A stretch of 11,502 nucleotides of DNA from Flavobacterium sp. (GCA_019105125.1 JAHRWO010000195.1:1-11502), one strand, 5' to 3'. Counted from the stretch's first letter, positions 1 through 8,700 are shown. Made by a program: numbers and translations. The notes: generated by a model from the letters alone, not told the origin.

Positions 1-783
1 GAGAAAAAATCATTCACAATAACATCGGTTATTTTTGTGATACTTTTTCTGTTGTTTACTATTTTCGGATTAACCTATATGGATCCCCCGCCAGAAAACG
101 GTATTGCAGTTAACTTTGGAACTAGTGAAACCGGTAGTGGGGAAATTCAACCAACAGAGCCTATTCAATCGGCTCCTGAGCAAGCACAATCAAAGCCTGT
201 TCCAGCTGAAGAAGATGATGTTCTAACTCAAGAGGATGAAGCGCCAATTACTTTACCTAAAAAAGAAAAAACAAAACCCCTTACAAAACCTGCAGAAACA
301 AAACCTGTTGTTAAACCAACAGAAACCAAACCAACAAAACCTAATAATAGTGCTTTAAATAGCATTTTGAAAGGACCAAAACAAGATGGAACTTCACAAT
401 CAGGTCATGGTGATGATGATGAAGGTGGTGATAAAGGAAATCCTAATGGAAGTTTATATGCTAATAGCTTTTACGGTAGTAGAACTGGCGATGGAATAGG
501 AACCGGAAAGGGAACTGGTTGGGGATTGGCTGGAAGAAAATTGTCGGGTAATAGCAAGAAAATTCAAGATTGTAATGAATCTGGTAAAGTAGTAGTGAAA
601 ATTTGGGTAAATCGTCAAGGGAATGTTGTTCGCGCCGAAAGAACTCAAGGAACCACTAATACGAATCCTTGTTTAGTAAATCCGGCACTTGAAACCGCAA
701 AAACCTTCAAATGGCAACCTGATGCCAATGCACCCGAAACTCAAATTGGTTTTGTGGTAGTGAATTTTCAAGTGGGAGAATAA
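1..783 (+). CDS. tonB: TonB-family energy transducer, 5'-truncated by the window edge
   Basis: TonB couples the inner-membrane ExbB/ExbD proton channel to outer-membrane receptors. The reading frame is open from base 1, so the true start lies upstream. A GTG at 37 falls in the middle of the membrane segment and is not a credible start. Visible parts, in order: a membrane anchor encoded by about 13-81; a periplasmic linker rich in Pro, Lys and Thr with imperfect TKP repeats (268-342); an Asp/Gly-rich stretch (about 409-440) and a Gly-rich stretch (about 475-535); and a C-terminal TonB-type domain (about 540-780) with the SGKVVVKIWVNRQGNV signature and a FVVVNFQ end strand. The conserved YP pair of classic TonB is not seen, as is usual in this flavobacterial subgroup. 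From memory of related genomes, exbB and exbD would lie just upstream; that is inference. The family assignment is firm, but the receptors it serves cannot be told. Confidence 0.87.
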   Translation, partial: EKKSFTITSVIFVILFLLFTIFGLTYMDPPPENGIAVNFGTSETGSGEIQPTEPIQSAPEQAQSKPVPAEEDDVLTQEDEAPITLPKKEKTKPLTKPAETKPVVKPTETKPTKPNNSALNSILKGPKQDGTSQSGHGDDDEGGDKGNPNGSLYANSFYGSRTGDGIGTGKGTGWGLAGRKLSGNSKKIQDCNESGKVVVKIWVNRQGNVVRAERTQGTTNTNPCLVNPALETAKTFKWQPDANAPETQIGFVVVNFQVGE

Positions 784-810
784 TCAAGAATACTAAAAGT
801 TTGCTTTTTA

Positions 811-865
811 ACCCCGATAGTAATGAAAATCCAATGCGCTAGCATTGATTGTAATGGATAGCGGG
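811..865 (+). ncRNA. Candidate structured RNA or repeated intergenic element between tonB and folC
   Basis: In the 128-base gap between tonB and folC, three nested stems can be drawn. The outer stem is CCCG (813-816) with CGGG (862-865). The middle stem is ATCC (829-832) with GGAT (856-859). The apical hairpin is AATGC (833-837) with GCATT (842-846), with loop GCTA plus flanking base. The internal loops contain ATAG after the first outer arm and AG before the second. GC-rich outer arms starting CCCCGATAG and ending GGATAGCGGG resemble an element I recall as common between Flavobacterium genes, perhaps the Rfam Flavo-1 motif; this could not be verified here. Its function is unknown. It lies 46 bases before the folC start and could act on folC in the mRNA or mark the tonB transcript end, but there is no T-tract after it. 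Confidence 0.45.
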
Positions 866-911
866 AACATGGACGGCAAGAAAGCCCAAAACATTCGTTT
901 CAAATATTAAA

Positions 912-2126
912 ATGACTTACAAAGAAACTACAGATTGGATGTTTAGTCAGTTGCCTATGTTTCAAATGCAAGGCGCTTCGGCTTATAAAAAAGATTTGAC
1001 CAATACGCATTTGTTGGTAGAGCATTTGCAGCATCCGGAAACTAAATTTAAATCGATTCATGTGGCGGGAACCAATGGAAAAGGTTCTACGTCGTCTATG
1101 ATTGCTTCCATTCTTCAAGAGGCAGGATATAAAGTAGGCTTGTATACTTCGCCTCATTTAAAAGATTTTCGCGAAAGAATCCGTATCAATGGTGAAATGA
1201 TTTCCGAAGATTTTGTTGTAGACTTTATTTCGGAAAATAAGTCGTTTTTTGAAGCGAATCAATTAAGTTTTTTTGAAATGACTGTTGGTTTAGCCTTTGA
1301 TTACTTTGCCAAGGAACAAGTTGATGTAGCTGTTATTGAAGTTGGCATGGGAGGAAGATTAGATTCTACCAATGTTATTACCCCTTTGGTTTCAGTTATT
1401 ACGAATATTGGTTTTGATCATACGCAATTTTTAGGTGATACGTTGCCTAAAATAGCTGCTGAAAAAGCTGGAATTATCAAATCGAATATTCCAGTAGTTA
1501 TTGGAGAATATTCAGAAGAAACAAAACCTGTTTTTTTAGATAAAGCGAAATTTGAAAATGCACCCCTATATTTTGCTCAAGATAATCCCGAAGTTGCTTA
1601 CGAATGTGCTTTATTAGGCGATTATCAAGTGCATAACAAGAAAACAGTTTTACAAGCTATAAAGTTATTACAAGCGCATTTTTCAATTGATGAATCTCAT
1701 ATTACAAAAGGATTTAAAAACGTAATTCAAAATACAGGATTACTTGGTAGATGGCAAATTTTAGATAAAGCACCATTTACGGTTTGTGATACAGCTCATA
1801 ATAGTCACGGATTAAAAATAGTGTTGAATCAAATTCAAAAGCATTCTTTTGAAACGCTTCATGTGATTTTAGGAGTAGTTAATGACAAAGATTTAGATTC
1901 GATTTTGCCTTTATTTCCCAAAAATGCAAAATATTATTTTTGTAAACCTAATGTGCCAAGAGGCTTAGATGCTGAAATTTTAAAACAAAAAGCAAGTGAT
2001 TTTGGTTTGCTTGGAAAAGTATTTAATTCGGTATCAGAAGCTTATGAAGAAGCGGTTAATTCAGCGAAAGATTCTGATTTTATTTACATAGGTGGAAGTA
2101 CTTTTGTAGTTGCAGAAATTGTGTAA
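912..2126 (+). CDS. folC: Bifunctional dihydrofolate synthase / folylpolyglutamate synthase
   Basis: This cytoplasmic ATP-dependent ligase adds L-glutamate to dihydropteroate to make dihydrofolate, and then extends the polyglutamate tail of folates. At 404 residues it has the usual FolC length and motif order. The P-loop GTNGKGST is at 53-60, followed by TSPHL (79-83), EVGMGGRLDSTN (143-154) and NIGFDHTQFLG (165-175). EKAGIIK (184-190) holds the lysine that is carbamylated in the family. GRWQ (279-282) and CDTAHN (292-297) fall in the C-terminal glutamate-ligase domain. The VAGTNGKGS context and SPHL motif separate it from MurC-F ligases of the same superfamily. The ATG at 912 follows an A-rich leader without a clear Shine-Dalgarno site, normal for Bacteroidota. 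No convincing promoter is seen in the gap after tonB, so it is probably read through from tonB. There is no hairpin terminator after the stop; transcripts may run into the tRNA. Confidence 0.95.
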   Translation: MTYKETTDWMFSQLPMFQMQGASAYKKDLTNTHLLVEHLQHPETKFKSIHVAGTNGKGSTSSMIASILQEAGYKVGLYTSPHLKDFRERIRINGEMISEDFVVDFISENKSFFEANQLSFFEMTVGLAFDYFAKEQVDVAVIEVGMGGRLDSTNVITPLVSVITNIGFDHTQFLGDTLPKIAAEKAGIIKSNIPVVIGEYSEETKPVFLDKAKFENAPLYFAQDNPEVAYECALLGDYQVHNKKTVLQAIKLLQAHFSIDESHITKGFKNVIQNTGLLGRWQILDKAPFTVCDTAHNSHGLKIVLNQIQKHSFETLHVILGVVNDKDLDSILPLFPKNAKYYFCKPNVPRGLDAEILKQKASDFGLLGKVFNSVSEAYEEAVNSAKDSDFIYIGGSTFVVAEIV

Positions 2127-2143
2127 TTTTTTTTCAAAAACAC

Positions 2144-2173
2144 TTGCAGATAAAAATAATCCTTGTATATTTG
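2144..2173 (+). promoter_or_regulatory. Promoter for tRNA-Val
   Basis: TTG at 2144-2146, a 19-base spacer, and TATATTTG at 2166-2173 match the Bacteroidota primary sigma-factor consensus (TTG, 17-23 bases, TAnnTTTG) at every defined position. Transcription would begin near 2177-2180, giving a leader of about 30 bases before the mature tRNA. It lies just after the folC stop, so the tRNA has its own start. Confidence 0.8.
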
Positions 2174-2208
2174 CACTCGCAATACGGTAATAGTAAAGCA
2201 ATTTATTG

Positions 2209-2283
2209 GGGCGATTAGCTCAGCTGGTTCAGAGCACCTCGTTTACACCGAGGGGGTCGGGGGTTCGAACCCCTCATCGCCCA
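2209..2283 (+). tRNA. tRNA-Val(TAC)
   Basis: A complete 75-base cloverleaf can be drawn. The acceptor stem is GGGCGAT (2209-2215) with ATCGCCC (2276-2282), and the discriminator is A2283. The D arm is around GCTCAGCTGGTTCAGAGC. The anticodon stem is CCTCG (2237-2241) with CGAGG (2249-2253). The anticodon loop TTTACAC has TAC at 2244-2246, which reads valine codons. The variable loop is five bases (2254-2258). The T stem (2259-2263 with 2271-2275) encloses TTCGAAC. The genome does not encode the terminal CCA (the bases after the discriminator are CTT), so it must be added by the CCA-adding enzyme. It is a single gene flanked by its own promoter and terminator. Confidence 0.98.
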
Positions 2284-2293
2284 CTTAGAAATT

Positions 2294-2320
2294 AAATCCC
2301 ACAGAATTGTGGGATTTTTT
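2294..2320 (+). terminator. Rho-independent terminator after tRNA-Val
   Basis: The arms AAATCCCACA (2294-2303) and TGTGGGATTT (2308-2317) form a ten-pair stem with a GAAT loop, followed by TTT and more AT-rich sequence. The hairpin starts 11 bases after the tRNA. On the minus strand it is followed by TTTAATTTC, so it may also stop transcripts leaving murF, although it lies about 170 bases past the murF stop. Confidence 0.88.
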
Positions 2321-2363
2321 ATTTTATTGATATTCGTTTGTTAATTAAAACTCGTACAGAGTA

Positions 2364-2380
2364 TCCCGACTTCATCGGGA
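2364..2380. repeat. Small GC-rich inverted repeat in the tRNA-murF gap
   Basis: TCCCGA (2364-2369) and TCGGGA (2375-2380) form a perfect six-pair stem with a five-base CTTCA loop. Weak extra pairing beyond it is possible if A2381 is bulged. It stands out in the otherwise AT-rich 2321-2485 gap, where no gene, promoter or T-tracted terminator was seen. Similar short CCCGA/TCGGG hairpins are, as I recall, frequent between flavobacterial genes. Its role is unknown; neither side has a T-run, so it is not a standard terminator. Confidence 0.5.
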
Positions 2381-2485
2381 ATATCTTGGTTTATATACCT
2401 TTTCGAAATTTTGAGTGAGCAATCGGCTATTAAAAGAAATGAACATAATGTAGAATTATTTTTTTGTATTTAATCCGATATTGAC

Positions 2486-3778
2486 TTATAAAATGTCTAA
2501 AGTTTTTTCTAAAGCCATTCCTCTTGAACCTTTAATTAGAACGATGCTATTAATAGGTTTGTTCAATAAAATAACTTTTGAAAAAGTATCGAAATTTTCA
2601 TAAAAGTTCATATGATTGCTTTCAATTTTATTAGCATAAAAATCTTTTCCAATAAAATAAGTAGTAATATCTTTATGAGGTTCTAAAATTTCAACTATTT
2701 TCTTGTGTTCACTTTTGCTTTCTGTACCTAGTTCAAACATATCGCCTAAAACAGCAATTTTATTAGCTTTTTCTAATTGAATAAAATTAGTTAAAGCGGC
2801 AACCATACTGCTTGGGTTTGCATTGTAAGCATCTAAAATAATCTCGTTATTTTTCTTTATAATTAATTGCGATCGATTGTTCTCTGGTATGTAATTTTCT
2901 ATGGCTTCTTTAATTAAGTTATCAGGTACATTGAAATAGTTTCCTATCGTAATTGCTGCATTGATATTGTTCGAATTATAAATGCCAATCAAGTGTGATT
3001 TAATTTCTGTGTTATTGTAAATAATATTTACCATTGGATTGGCAGTAACTTTAGATATTTGTACGTCACAATTCTTATTGTAAAATCCAAAGGTGAATTT
3101 ATTCATATCAGAAGTCTTTTCTTGCTGAATAATATCGTCTGAATTTATAAAAACAGTTTTATTGTGTGACTTGAGATAAGTATACATCTCACTTTTACCT
3201 TTGATTACTCCTTCGACTCCGCCAAATCCCTCTAAATGTGCTTTTCCAAAATTAGTTATGTAGCCATAATCGGGTTGTGCAATTTCACACAAGAATTCAA
3301 TTTCTTTTTGATGGTTTGCGCCCATTTCTACAATTCCTATTTCAGTTTCTTTTGTAAAACGCAGTAGCGTTAGTGGAACTCCAATATGATTGTTCAAATT
3401 TCCTATGGTAGCCAGTGTGTTGTATTTTTTTGATAAAACAGTATGTATTAACTCTTTTGTAGTTGTTTTTCCATTACTTCCTGTTAAAGCTATTATAGGT
3501 AATCCAAGATAATTTCTATGAAATTTTGCTAATTCTTGTAATGTGACTAAGGAGTTTTTAACTAAAATTGTTTTATCGTTTATGTAGTAGTCTTTGTTGT
3601 CTATGATGACATATTTCGCACCTTTTTCTAAGGCATCTTTGGTAAAAGTATTTGCGTCAAAATTTTCACCTTTCAGAGCAACAAATAAACAGTCTTTTTC
3701 GATTTTTCGTGTATCAATTGAAATACTAGATGTTTTTAAGAATAAAGTGTGTATTTCGGCTATTGTTGGTAAATTCAT
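2486..3778 (-). CDS. murF: UDP-N-acetylmuramoyl-tripeptide--D-alanyl-D-alanine ligase
   Basis: MurF is the last cytoplasmic Mur ligase: with ATP it joins D-Ala-D-Ala to UDP-MurNAc-tripeptide to make the peptidoglycan pentapeptide precursor. The 430-residue protein has the family length. SIDTRK (20-25) and LFVALKGENFDA (31-42) mark the N-terminal UDP-binding domain. TGSNGKTTTKE (99-109) is the ATP P-loop. EMGANH (151-156) and FGKAHLEGFG (177-186) belong to the central domain, with the likely carbamylated Lys in GKSE near 195. NNRSQ (300-304), DAYNANP (316-322), LGDM (344-347) and KGSRGMALE (416-424) belong to the C-terminal domain. DAYNANP and KGSRGM are typical of MurF and exclude MurC, D and E. 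It lies 77 bases downstream of gldJ on the same strand but beyond the gldJ terminator. The only promoter-like sequence is weak: TATATTCG at 3805-3798 overlaps the end of the terminator T-run, with TTG 16 bases before it. Readthrough from gldJ is also possible. Confidence 0.96.
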   Translation of the reverse strand: MNLPTIAEIHTLFLKTSSISIDTRKIEKDCLFVALKGENFDANTFTKDALEKGAKYVIIDNKDYYINDKTILVKNSLVTLQELAKFHRNYLGLPIIALTGSNGKTTTKELIHTVLSKKYNTLATIGNLNNHIGVPLTLLRFTKETEIGIVEMGANHQKEIEFLCEIAQPDYGYITNFGKAHLEGFGGVEGVIKGKSEMYTYLKSHNKTVFINSDDIIQQEKTSDMNKFTFGFYNKNCDVQISKVTANPMVNIIYNNTEIKSHLIGIYNSNNINAAITIGNYFNVPDNLIKEAIENYIPENNRSQLIIKKNNEIILDAYNANPSSMVAALTNFIQLEKANKIAVLGDMFELGTESKSEHKKIVEILEPHKDITTYFIGKDFYANKIESNHMNFYENFDTFSKVILLNKPINSIVLIKGSRGMALEKTLDIL

Positions 3779-3806
3779 ATTGTTTGTTTTACAGAAACGA
3801 ATATAT

Positions 3807-3837
3807 AAAAAAAAGCCCTTTCAATTGAAAGGGCTTT
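3807..3837 (-). terminator. Rho-independent terminator of gldJ
   Basis: Read on the minus strand, AAAGCCCTTTC (3837-3827) pairs with GAAAGGGCTTT (3822-3812) around a four-base AATT loop, and runs into an eight-base T-tract (3814-3807). The hairpin begins about 20 bases after the gldJ stop and ends about 30 bases before the murF start, so it should separate much of the two transcripts. Confidence 0.93.
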
Positions 3838-3855
3838 AAAAGTATTTAAAGAAAA

Positions 3856-5553
3856 TTATTTTTTAACATTACCTCTAGCTGTTTTAGCTTTAGATTTAGG
3901 CCCTACTTTAGACATTGCACATCTAAAACCGATATAATCAGTAGCCATATCTTGAGGGAAGAATCTTCTAGAAGCTGGATCTAACCAATATGCTCTATCT
4001 CTCCATGAACCACCTTTGTAAACTCTTACATTGTCATCAACAAGAGTCGTTCTTTTGCTTGAAGTATCAAATTTCTTATTTAATTTACCAATACTGTCAA
4101 CTGAAATAGAATGTTTAGGAGATTCGTACATTCTTTTTTCATTATCACCTTGAGTATTTTCTTCTGAACCACCAAGTCTGTAGTAACGGGTAGATTGTCT
4201 GTCACCATCTCTGTAGTTTCTGTTATCTGACGTTGAAAACTGAGTTCTTAAATAAGTATCATTTTCATCAACTGGTACTTGAGCAATTTGACCAGGGAAA
4301 TTTCTAGCCATAATTCTACCGTTGCTTAATGTGTCATATTTAACGTTGTCAGTAGTAACTAATTCCACAACTCCGTCCTCTCCAATTTTATTTTTTGTAT
4401 ATACGTTACCTCTGAAGTAGTTGAAATCATTTGCTTCATCATCAACCATTGGTCTGTAAACGTCTTGTACCCATTCAGCTACGTTTCCAGCCATGTCGTA
4501 TAATCCGAAATCGTTTGGTGCATAACTTTTAACTTTATTTGTGATATCAGCTCCGTCATCTGACCAACCTGCGATTCCACCGTAATCTCCTTTTCCTTGT
4601 TTGAAGTTAGCTAATTGATCACCTCTGTATTGTCTTTTAGAAGTACGCGTGTATTGTCCATTCCAAGGATATTTCTTTTGTCCTTTGTAGATGTTATATT
4701 CTCTATTTCCTACTAAAGCTACTGCTGCATATTCCCACTCAGCTTCAGTTGGTAAACGATACTCAGGTAAAATTAACCCTGAGCTTCTTTGAGCATACAC
4801 GTTTTTCGCATCCTCAGCAGGTTGTCTTCTACCAGTACCCATTTCTTTTTTAAGAACTACTTCTTCGTTTCCTCCAAAAGTTTTTGATGGTGCATTGATA
4901 TAAGTTTCTGTGCTGAATGAATTTTCTGCTGTTACGTCTGTTCCTAATTTGATTTTGTTATCTCTTTTTAAATAACCTTCTCTTTCTAAGATGTTTTCGT
5001 TAACACGATCAGTTCTCCATTTACTAAATTCAACAGCTTGAATCCAATTAACTCCAACTACTGGGTAATCAGCATAAGCAGGATGACGTAAATAGTTGTT
5101 TGTCATTGTTTCGTTATATCCCAAACGATTTCTCCAAACTAAGGTATCTGGAATAACACCATTGTATATGTTTTTGTAATTTTCATCTGTTGGAGGAAAT
5201 ACATTTTTTATCCAAAACAAAAATTCAGTATACATTTTGTTGGTAACTTCGGTTTCATCCATGAAAAAAGACTGCACATGTTGCTGATTTGGAGAATTAT
5301 TCCAATCATGCATAACGTCGTCTTGTACTTTACCCATTGTAAAAGTTCCACCTTCAATCGAAATCATTCCAGGAGGCGTCTCTTGCTGTTTAAATTTGTC
5401 GTTAAATTGGAACCCGCCTTTTTTATCATTAATTTTCCATCCTGTAGCTGAAGAACCACCTTTAGTACTTCCTTTTTTGCTACAACCTGTGAAACCTAAT
5501 GCCAGTGCCAATAATACTAACACTTTTAAAGCCATAATTTTCTTAATTTTCAT
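3856..5553 (-). CDS. gldJ: Gliding motility lipoprotein GldJ, FGE-like fold
   Basis: GldJ is an outer-membrane lipoprotein required for Flavobacterium gliding and, through its effect on GldK, for type IX secretion. The 565-residue product begins with a lipoprotein signal peptide ending in the lipobox FTGC, so Cys24 is the predicted lipidated residue. The rest is one formylglycine-generating-enzyme/sulfatase-modifying-factor-type domain: GGTFTMG (68-74), DETEVTN (99-105), YRLPTEAEWEYAA (265-277), NDFGLYDMAGNVAEWV (347-362), RVYKGGSWRDRAYW (510-523) and GFRC (542-545). The two catalytic cysteines of true FGE appear to be replaced by Asp519 and Leu524; the only cysteines are 24 and 545. It is therefore probably structural rather than enzymatic. 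The basic C-terminal tail (about 549-565) matches the region reported in F. johnsoniae to be needed for motility but not secretion. It is divergent from porU and has a promoter candidate about 30 bases upstream. Confidence 0.97.
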   Translation of the reverse strand: MKIKKIMALKVLVLLALALGFTGCSKKGSTKGGSSATGWKINDKKGGFQFNDKFKQQETPPGMISIEGGTFTMGKVQDDVMHDWNNSPNQQHVQSFFMDETEVTNKMYTEFLFWIKNVFPPTDENYKNIYNGVIPDTLVWRNRLGYNETMTNNYLRHPAYADYPVVGVNWIQAVEFSKWRTDRVNENILEREGYLKRDNKIKLGTDVTAENSFSTETYINAPSKTFGGNEEVVLKKEMGTGRRQPAEDAKNVYAQRSSGLILPEYRLPTEAEWEYAAVALVGNREYNIYKGQKKYPWNGQYTRTSKRQYRGDQLANFKQGKGDYGGIAGWSDDGADITNKVKSYAPNDFGLYDMAGNVAEWVQDVYRPMVDDEANDFNYFRGNVYTKNKIGEDGVVELVTTDNVKYDTLSNGRIMARNFPGQIAQVPVDENDTYLRTQFSTSDNRNYRDGDRQSTRYYRLGGSEENTQGDNEKRMYESPKHSISVDSIGKLNKKFDTSSKRTTLVDDNVRVYKGGSWRDRAYWLDPASRRFFPQDMATDYIGFRCAMSKVGPKSKAKTARGNVKK

Positions 5554-5581
5554 ACTTTTGTAGGTAATAAATTTTGCGTCG

Positions 5582-5610
5582 CAAGTTAATAATTATGAAT
5601 TAAAAAGCAA
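5582..5610 (-). promoter_or_regulatory. Candidate gldJ promoter
   Basis: On the minus strand, TTG (5610-5608), a 19-base spacer (5607-5589) and TAACTTG (5588-5582) resemble the Bacteroidota consensus, with the -7 box one T short. The spacing equals that of the tRNA-Val and porV promoters in this window. It predicts a start near 5577 and a leader of about 23 bases before the gldJ ATG. Confidence 0.5.
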
Positions 5611-5696
5611 CATGTTTTTTAAATTTTGTAAAAAAAAATAATTGCACTTGAATTATTTATCTTTACAACGCAGATTATTTACTTTTATTGTAATAA

Positions 5697-5729
5697 TTGC
5701 AATGAAACAAAATATTTTTTTTCTCTTTG
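5697..5729 (+). promoter_or_regulatory. Weak candidate porU promoter
   Basis: TTG (5697-5699), a 22-base spacer and TCTCTTTG (5722-5729) match the consensus with one change in the -7 box and a spacer at the long end of the range. An alternative -7 box, TATCTTTA (5658-5665), has no well-spaced TTG. Either would lie in the 209-base divergent gap between gldJ and porU, which contains no gene. The call is tentative. Confidence 0.3.
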
Positions 5730-5762
5730 TAATATAATGCAGCGTAATACGTTATTCAACTA

Positions 5763-8700
5763 ATGAAAAAGATTTTTTTAATTTTATTTATAATTTATAG
5801 TTCGAATTTTTTCTCACAAAATTCGGAAAATGTTACCATAAATTGGTCCTCAAATTTAGATTATGATCTAGGTACTTCGATAATTAAAATACCTCAGTTT
5901 GAATCCAGCTACTTTAATTTAGACGTTAGTCTTCGTAAAATTCAGTATAAAAGATTTGTTTCGGTTACCGCTAATACAGTTGCTTCTTCTTTGGTTTTAT
6001 CCAATTTAAATTTTCAAACTTTATCAGAGGCTGAACTTTATGATTTAGACAAGTCTTTGGTTTCTAAAAATATTGACGCAAAACTTGAAATCCATCGCGT
6101 AAATGATAATTTAAGAGGTTTACTAATTTTAAATCCAATTATTAAAGAAGGGAATGTTTACAAGAAATTAGTTTCTTTTACTTACTTCATTCAAGAGAAT
6201 ACTGCTGCAAGAAATTTTAATCAAGTTGGCATACAGTCGATTAGTAATTCTGTTTTGGCTTCAGGTACCTGGTATCGATTTTATGTTAAAAAATCAGGTA
6301 TTTACAGAATATCTAAATCATTTTTACAAAGTTTAGGATTTAATGTAAATGTTAATCCTAGAAACATTAAAATTTATGGAAACGGCGGTAGAATGTTACC
6401 TTTGTTAAATTCAATTCCTTATCCTGATGACCTAGAAGAGAATGCTATCCAATTTATAGGAGAGGAAGATGGTGTTTTTGATAATTCAGACTATATTTTG
6501 TTTTATGCCGAAGGTGTCGATACTTGGAATACGGAAAGTTCAACATCAGTAAATTTATTTTCAGACAGAACCTATTATTACATAACAAGTTCTTCTACAC
6601 CTGGAAAAAGAATAACACAAGCCGATGAACCAACGGGTAATCCAAATTTATCCTTTAGTCAATTTGATGATGTAATTTATTACGAAAAAGATTTGGTTAA
6701 CCCCGGAAAAGTTGGAAGAAGATGGTTTGGCGAACAATTTAATATTGATAATTCTCAAAACTTTAATTTTTCAATTCCTAATCTGGATACTAGTGTTCCA
6801 GTACAGCTAAAAATTAATATGGCTTCAAGGTCTTTTGGAAATTCTTCTTTTAATGTCAGAGTTAATTCAATTGATGCTGGAACAGTAACTTTTCCTCAAT
6901 TAGTTTCAGGAAGTGGGGTAGAAGGATTTGAAACTGCTTTGAATTTTACTTTTAATGCTGCCAACTCTAATATAGATGTGCTTTTAAACTATAATAATGG
7001 AGGCGTTCCAAGTTCTAATGGTTATTTGGATTTTATTAGGCTAAAAGTAAAGCGCAATTTGATTGGATATTCAAAACAATTCACTTTTTTTAATGAACAA
7101 CAACAAAATAATATAGGAATTGGAGAATATAGTATTTCAAATGCAAACGGAATTTCTCAGGTTTGGGATGTTACCGATTTGTATAACGTTACGAGTTACA
7201 GAAACACTACTGGTGCTAATCATAGTTTTAAAGTAAATCTTGGTTCAATCCGAAAATATGTTGCTTTTGATTTATCAGACGCTTATTTACCAGAACGTGA
7301 ATCAAATTCTTTAGTGGTAAATCAAAACATTAAAGGAACGATTTTTAAGGATAGCCAAGGAAATTTTCAAGATATAGATTATATCATAATTACACCAAAT
7401 TTCTTGTCGAGTCAGGCAGAGCGTTTGGCTGATTTCCATAGAGCAAATTCTGGTTTAGTTGTTCGTGTTGTAACTTTAGAAAGCATCTATCAAGAATTTT
7501 CATCAGGAAAACAAGATTTAGCAGCTATTCGTAATCTTATTAAATATGTATACTGGAATGCATCAGCGCCAAGCAAAAGGGTTAAATATGTTAATCTTTT
7601 TGGAGATGCATCCTATGACTACCGAAACAGAGTATTTAACAATACAAATATAGTTCCTGTTTTTCATGGCTTTAATCCCTTTGCTACGGAAACGAATAAT
7701 ACTTCTAATTTCTCACTTTTTTCTTCTTTTATGTCGGATGATTTTTATGGTCTTATGGATGATAATGAAGGAACCATGTTGGGTGGTTTCGACGGAATTG
7801 ACATTGCGGTAGGTCGTATGTTGGTGTCTACAGTTGGCCAGGCAAAAGAGATGGTAGATAAAGTTTTGGATTATCACGATGAGCAATCCTATGGTAGATG
7901 GAGAAATAATTATGTAATATATTCTGATGATGCTGATAATTTGACCGATTCAACGTTGCAATTTGGTCTTGACAATTTGGCTAATACATTAGTAGCAGCC
8001 AAACCTTTTGTAAACGTAAAAAAAATACATGCGGATGCTTACATACAACAAGTAGCAGCAGGAGGAGAGCGTTATCCTGAAGCAAAACGAGATTTTTTAG
8101 ATGCTTTAGATTTAGGAGCTTTGGTATTCAATTATTTCGGGCATGGAAATGAAGAATTTTTAGCTAGGGAACGCCTTTTTGAAAAATTAGAAGCTCAAAA
8201 TCTAACAAATCGTTATCGTTATCCATTATTCATAACAATAACATGTGAGTTTACTCGTTTTGATGATCCTAACCGTTTTACCGGAGGCGAATACATGTAT
8301 TGGAATAAAACAGGTGGTGCGATAGGATTGATAGCTACAACCAGACAAATTGGAGTTACTACAGGATTTATAATGAATAATCTATTAAACGAGGATTTGT
8401 ATGCTTTTGGGTCAAATGATTATCCTACTATTGCGGAAGCATTAAGAATGACAAAGTTAGAAACAGGTTCTGATAATAGAAGAGTTGTTTTTTACATTGG
8501 TGATCCAGCTCTAAAATTAGCTATTCCAAAGCCAAGAGTAGTTTTAACGAAAGTGAATGATATACCCATAAACCAGACAACTCCAGTTCTTCAAGCCTTG
8601 AGTTTAGTAAAAATTTCAGGTGAAGTTAGAAATGAAAATGATCTTTTATTGTCTGATTATAATGGTGATTTGGCCGTTCAAATTTTTGATAAAGATATTA

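Noticed and set aside
37-39. GTG at 37 as the tonB start
   Set aside because: The frame is open to base 1, and this codon lies in the middle of the membrane anchor, so the gene simply begins outside the window.
268-342. Tandem TKP-coding repeats as a possible mobile or CRISPR-like repeat
   Set aside because: They are imperfect codon-level repeats within the Pro/Lys-rich periplasmic linker that is normal for TonB.
454-648. 64-residue minus-strand open frame
   Set aside because: It lies wholly opposite the tonB C-terminal coding sequence, has no family motif, and its composition fits a shadow frame.
900-1157. 85-residue minus-strand open frame
   Set aside because: It is antisense to the conserved folC P-loop region, which explains the sequence fully.
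2445-2467. ATAAT/ATTAT hairpin followed by a T-run as a plus-strand terminator
   Set aside because: The five-pair stem is entirely A-T, too weak for termination, and no plus-strand gene ends there after the tRNA terminator.
3594-3839. 81-residue plus-strand open frame
   Set aside because: It is antisense to the murF N-terminus and runs through the gldJ terminator hairpin; no motif is seen.
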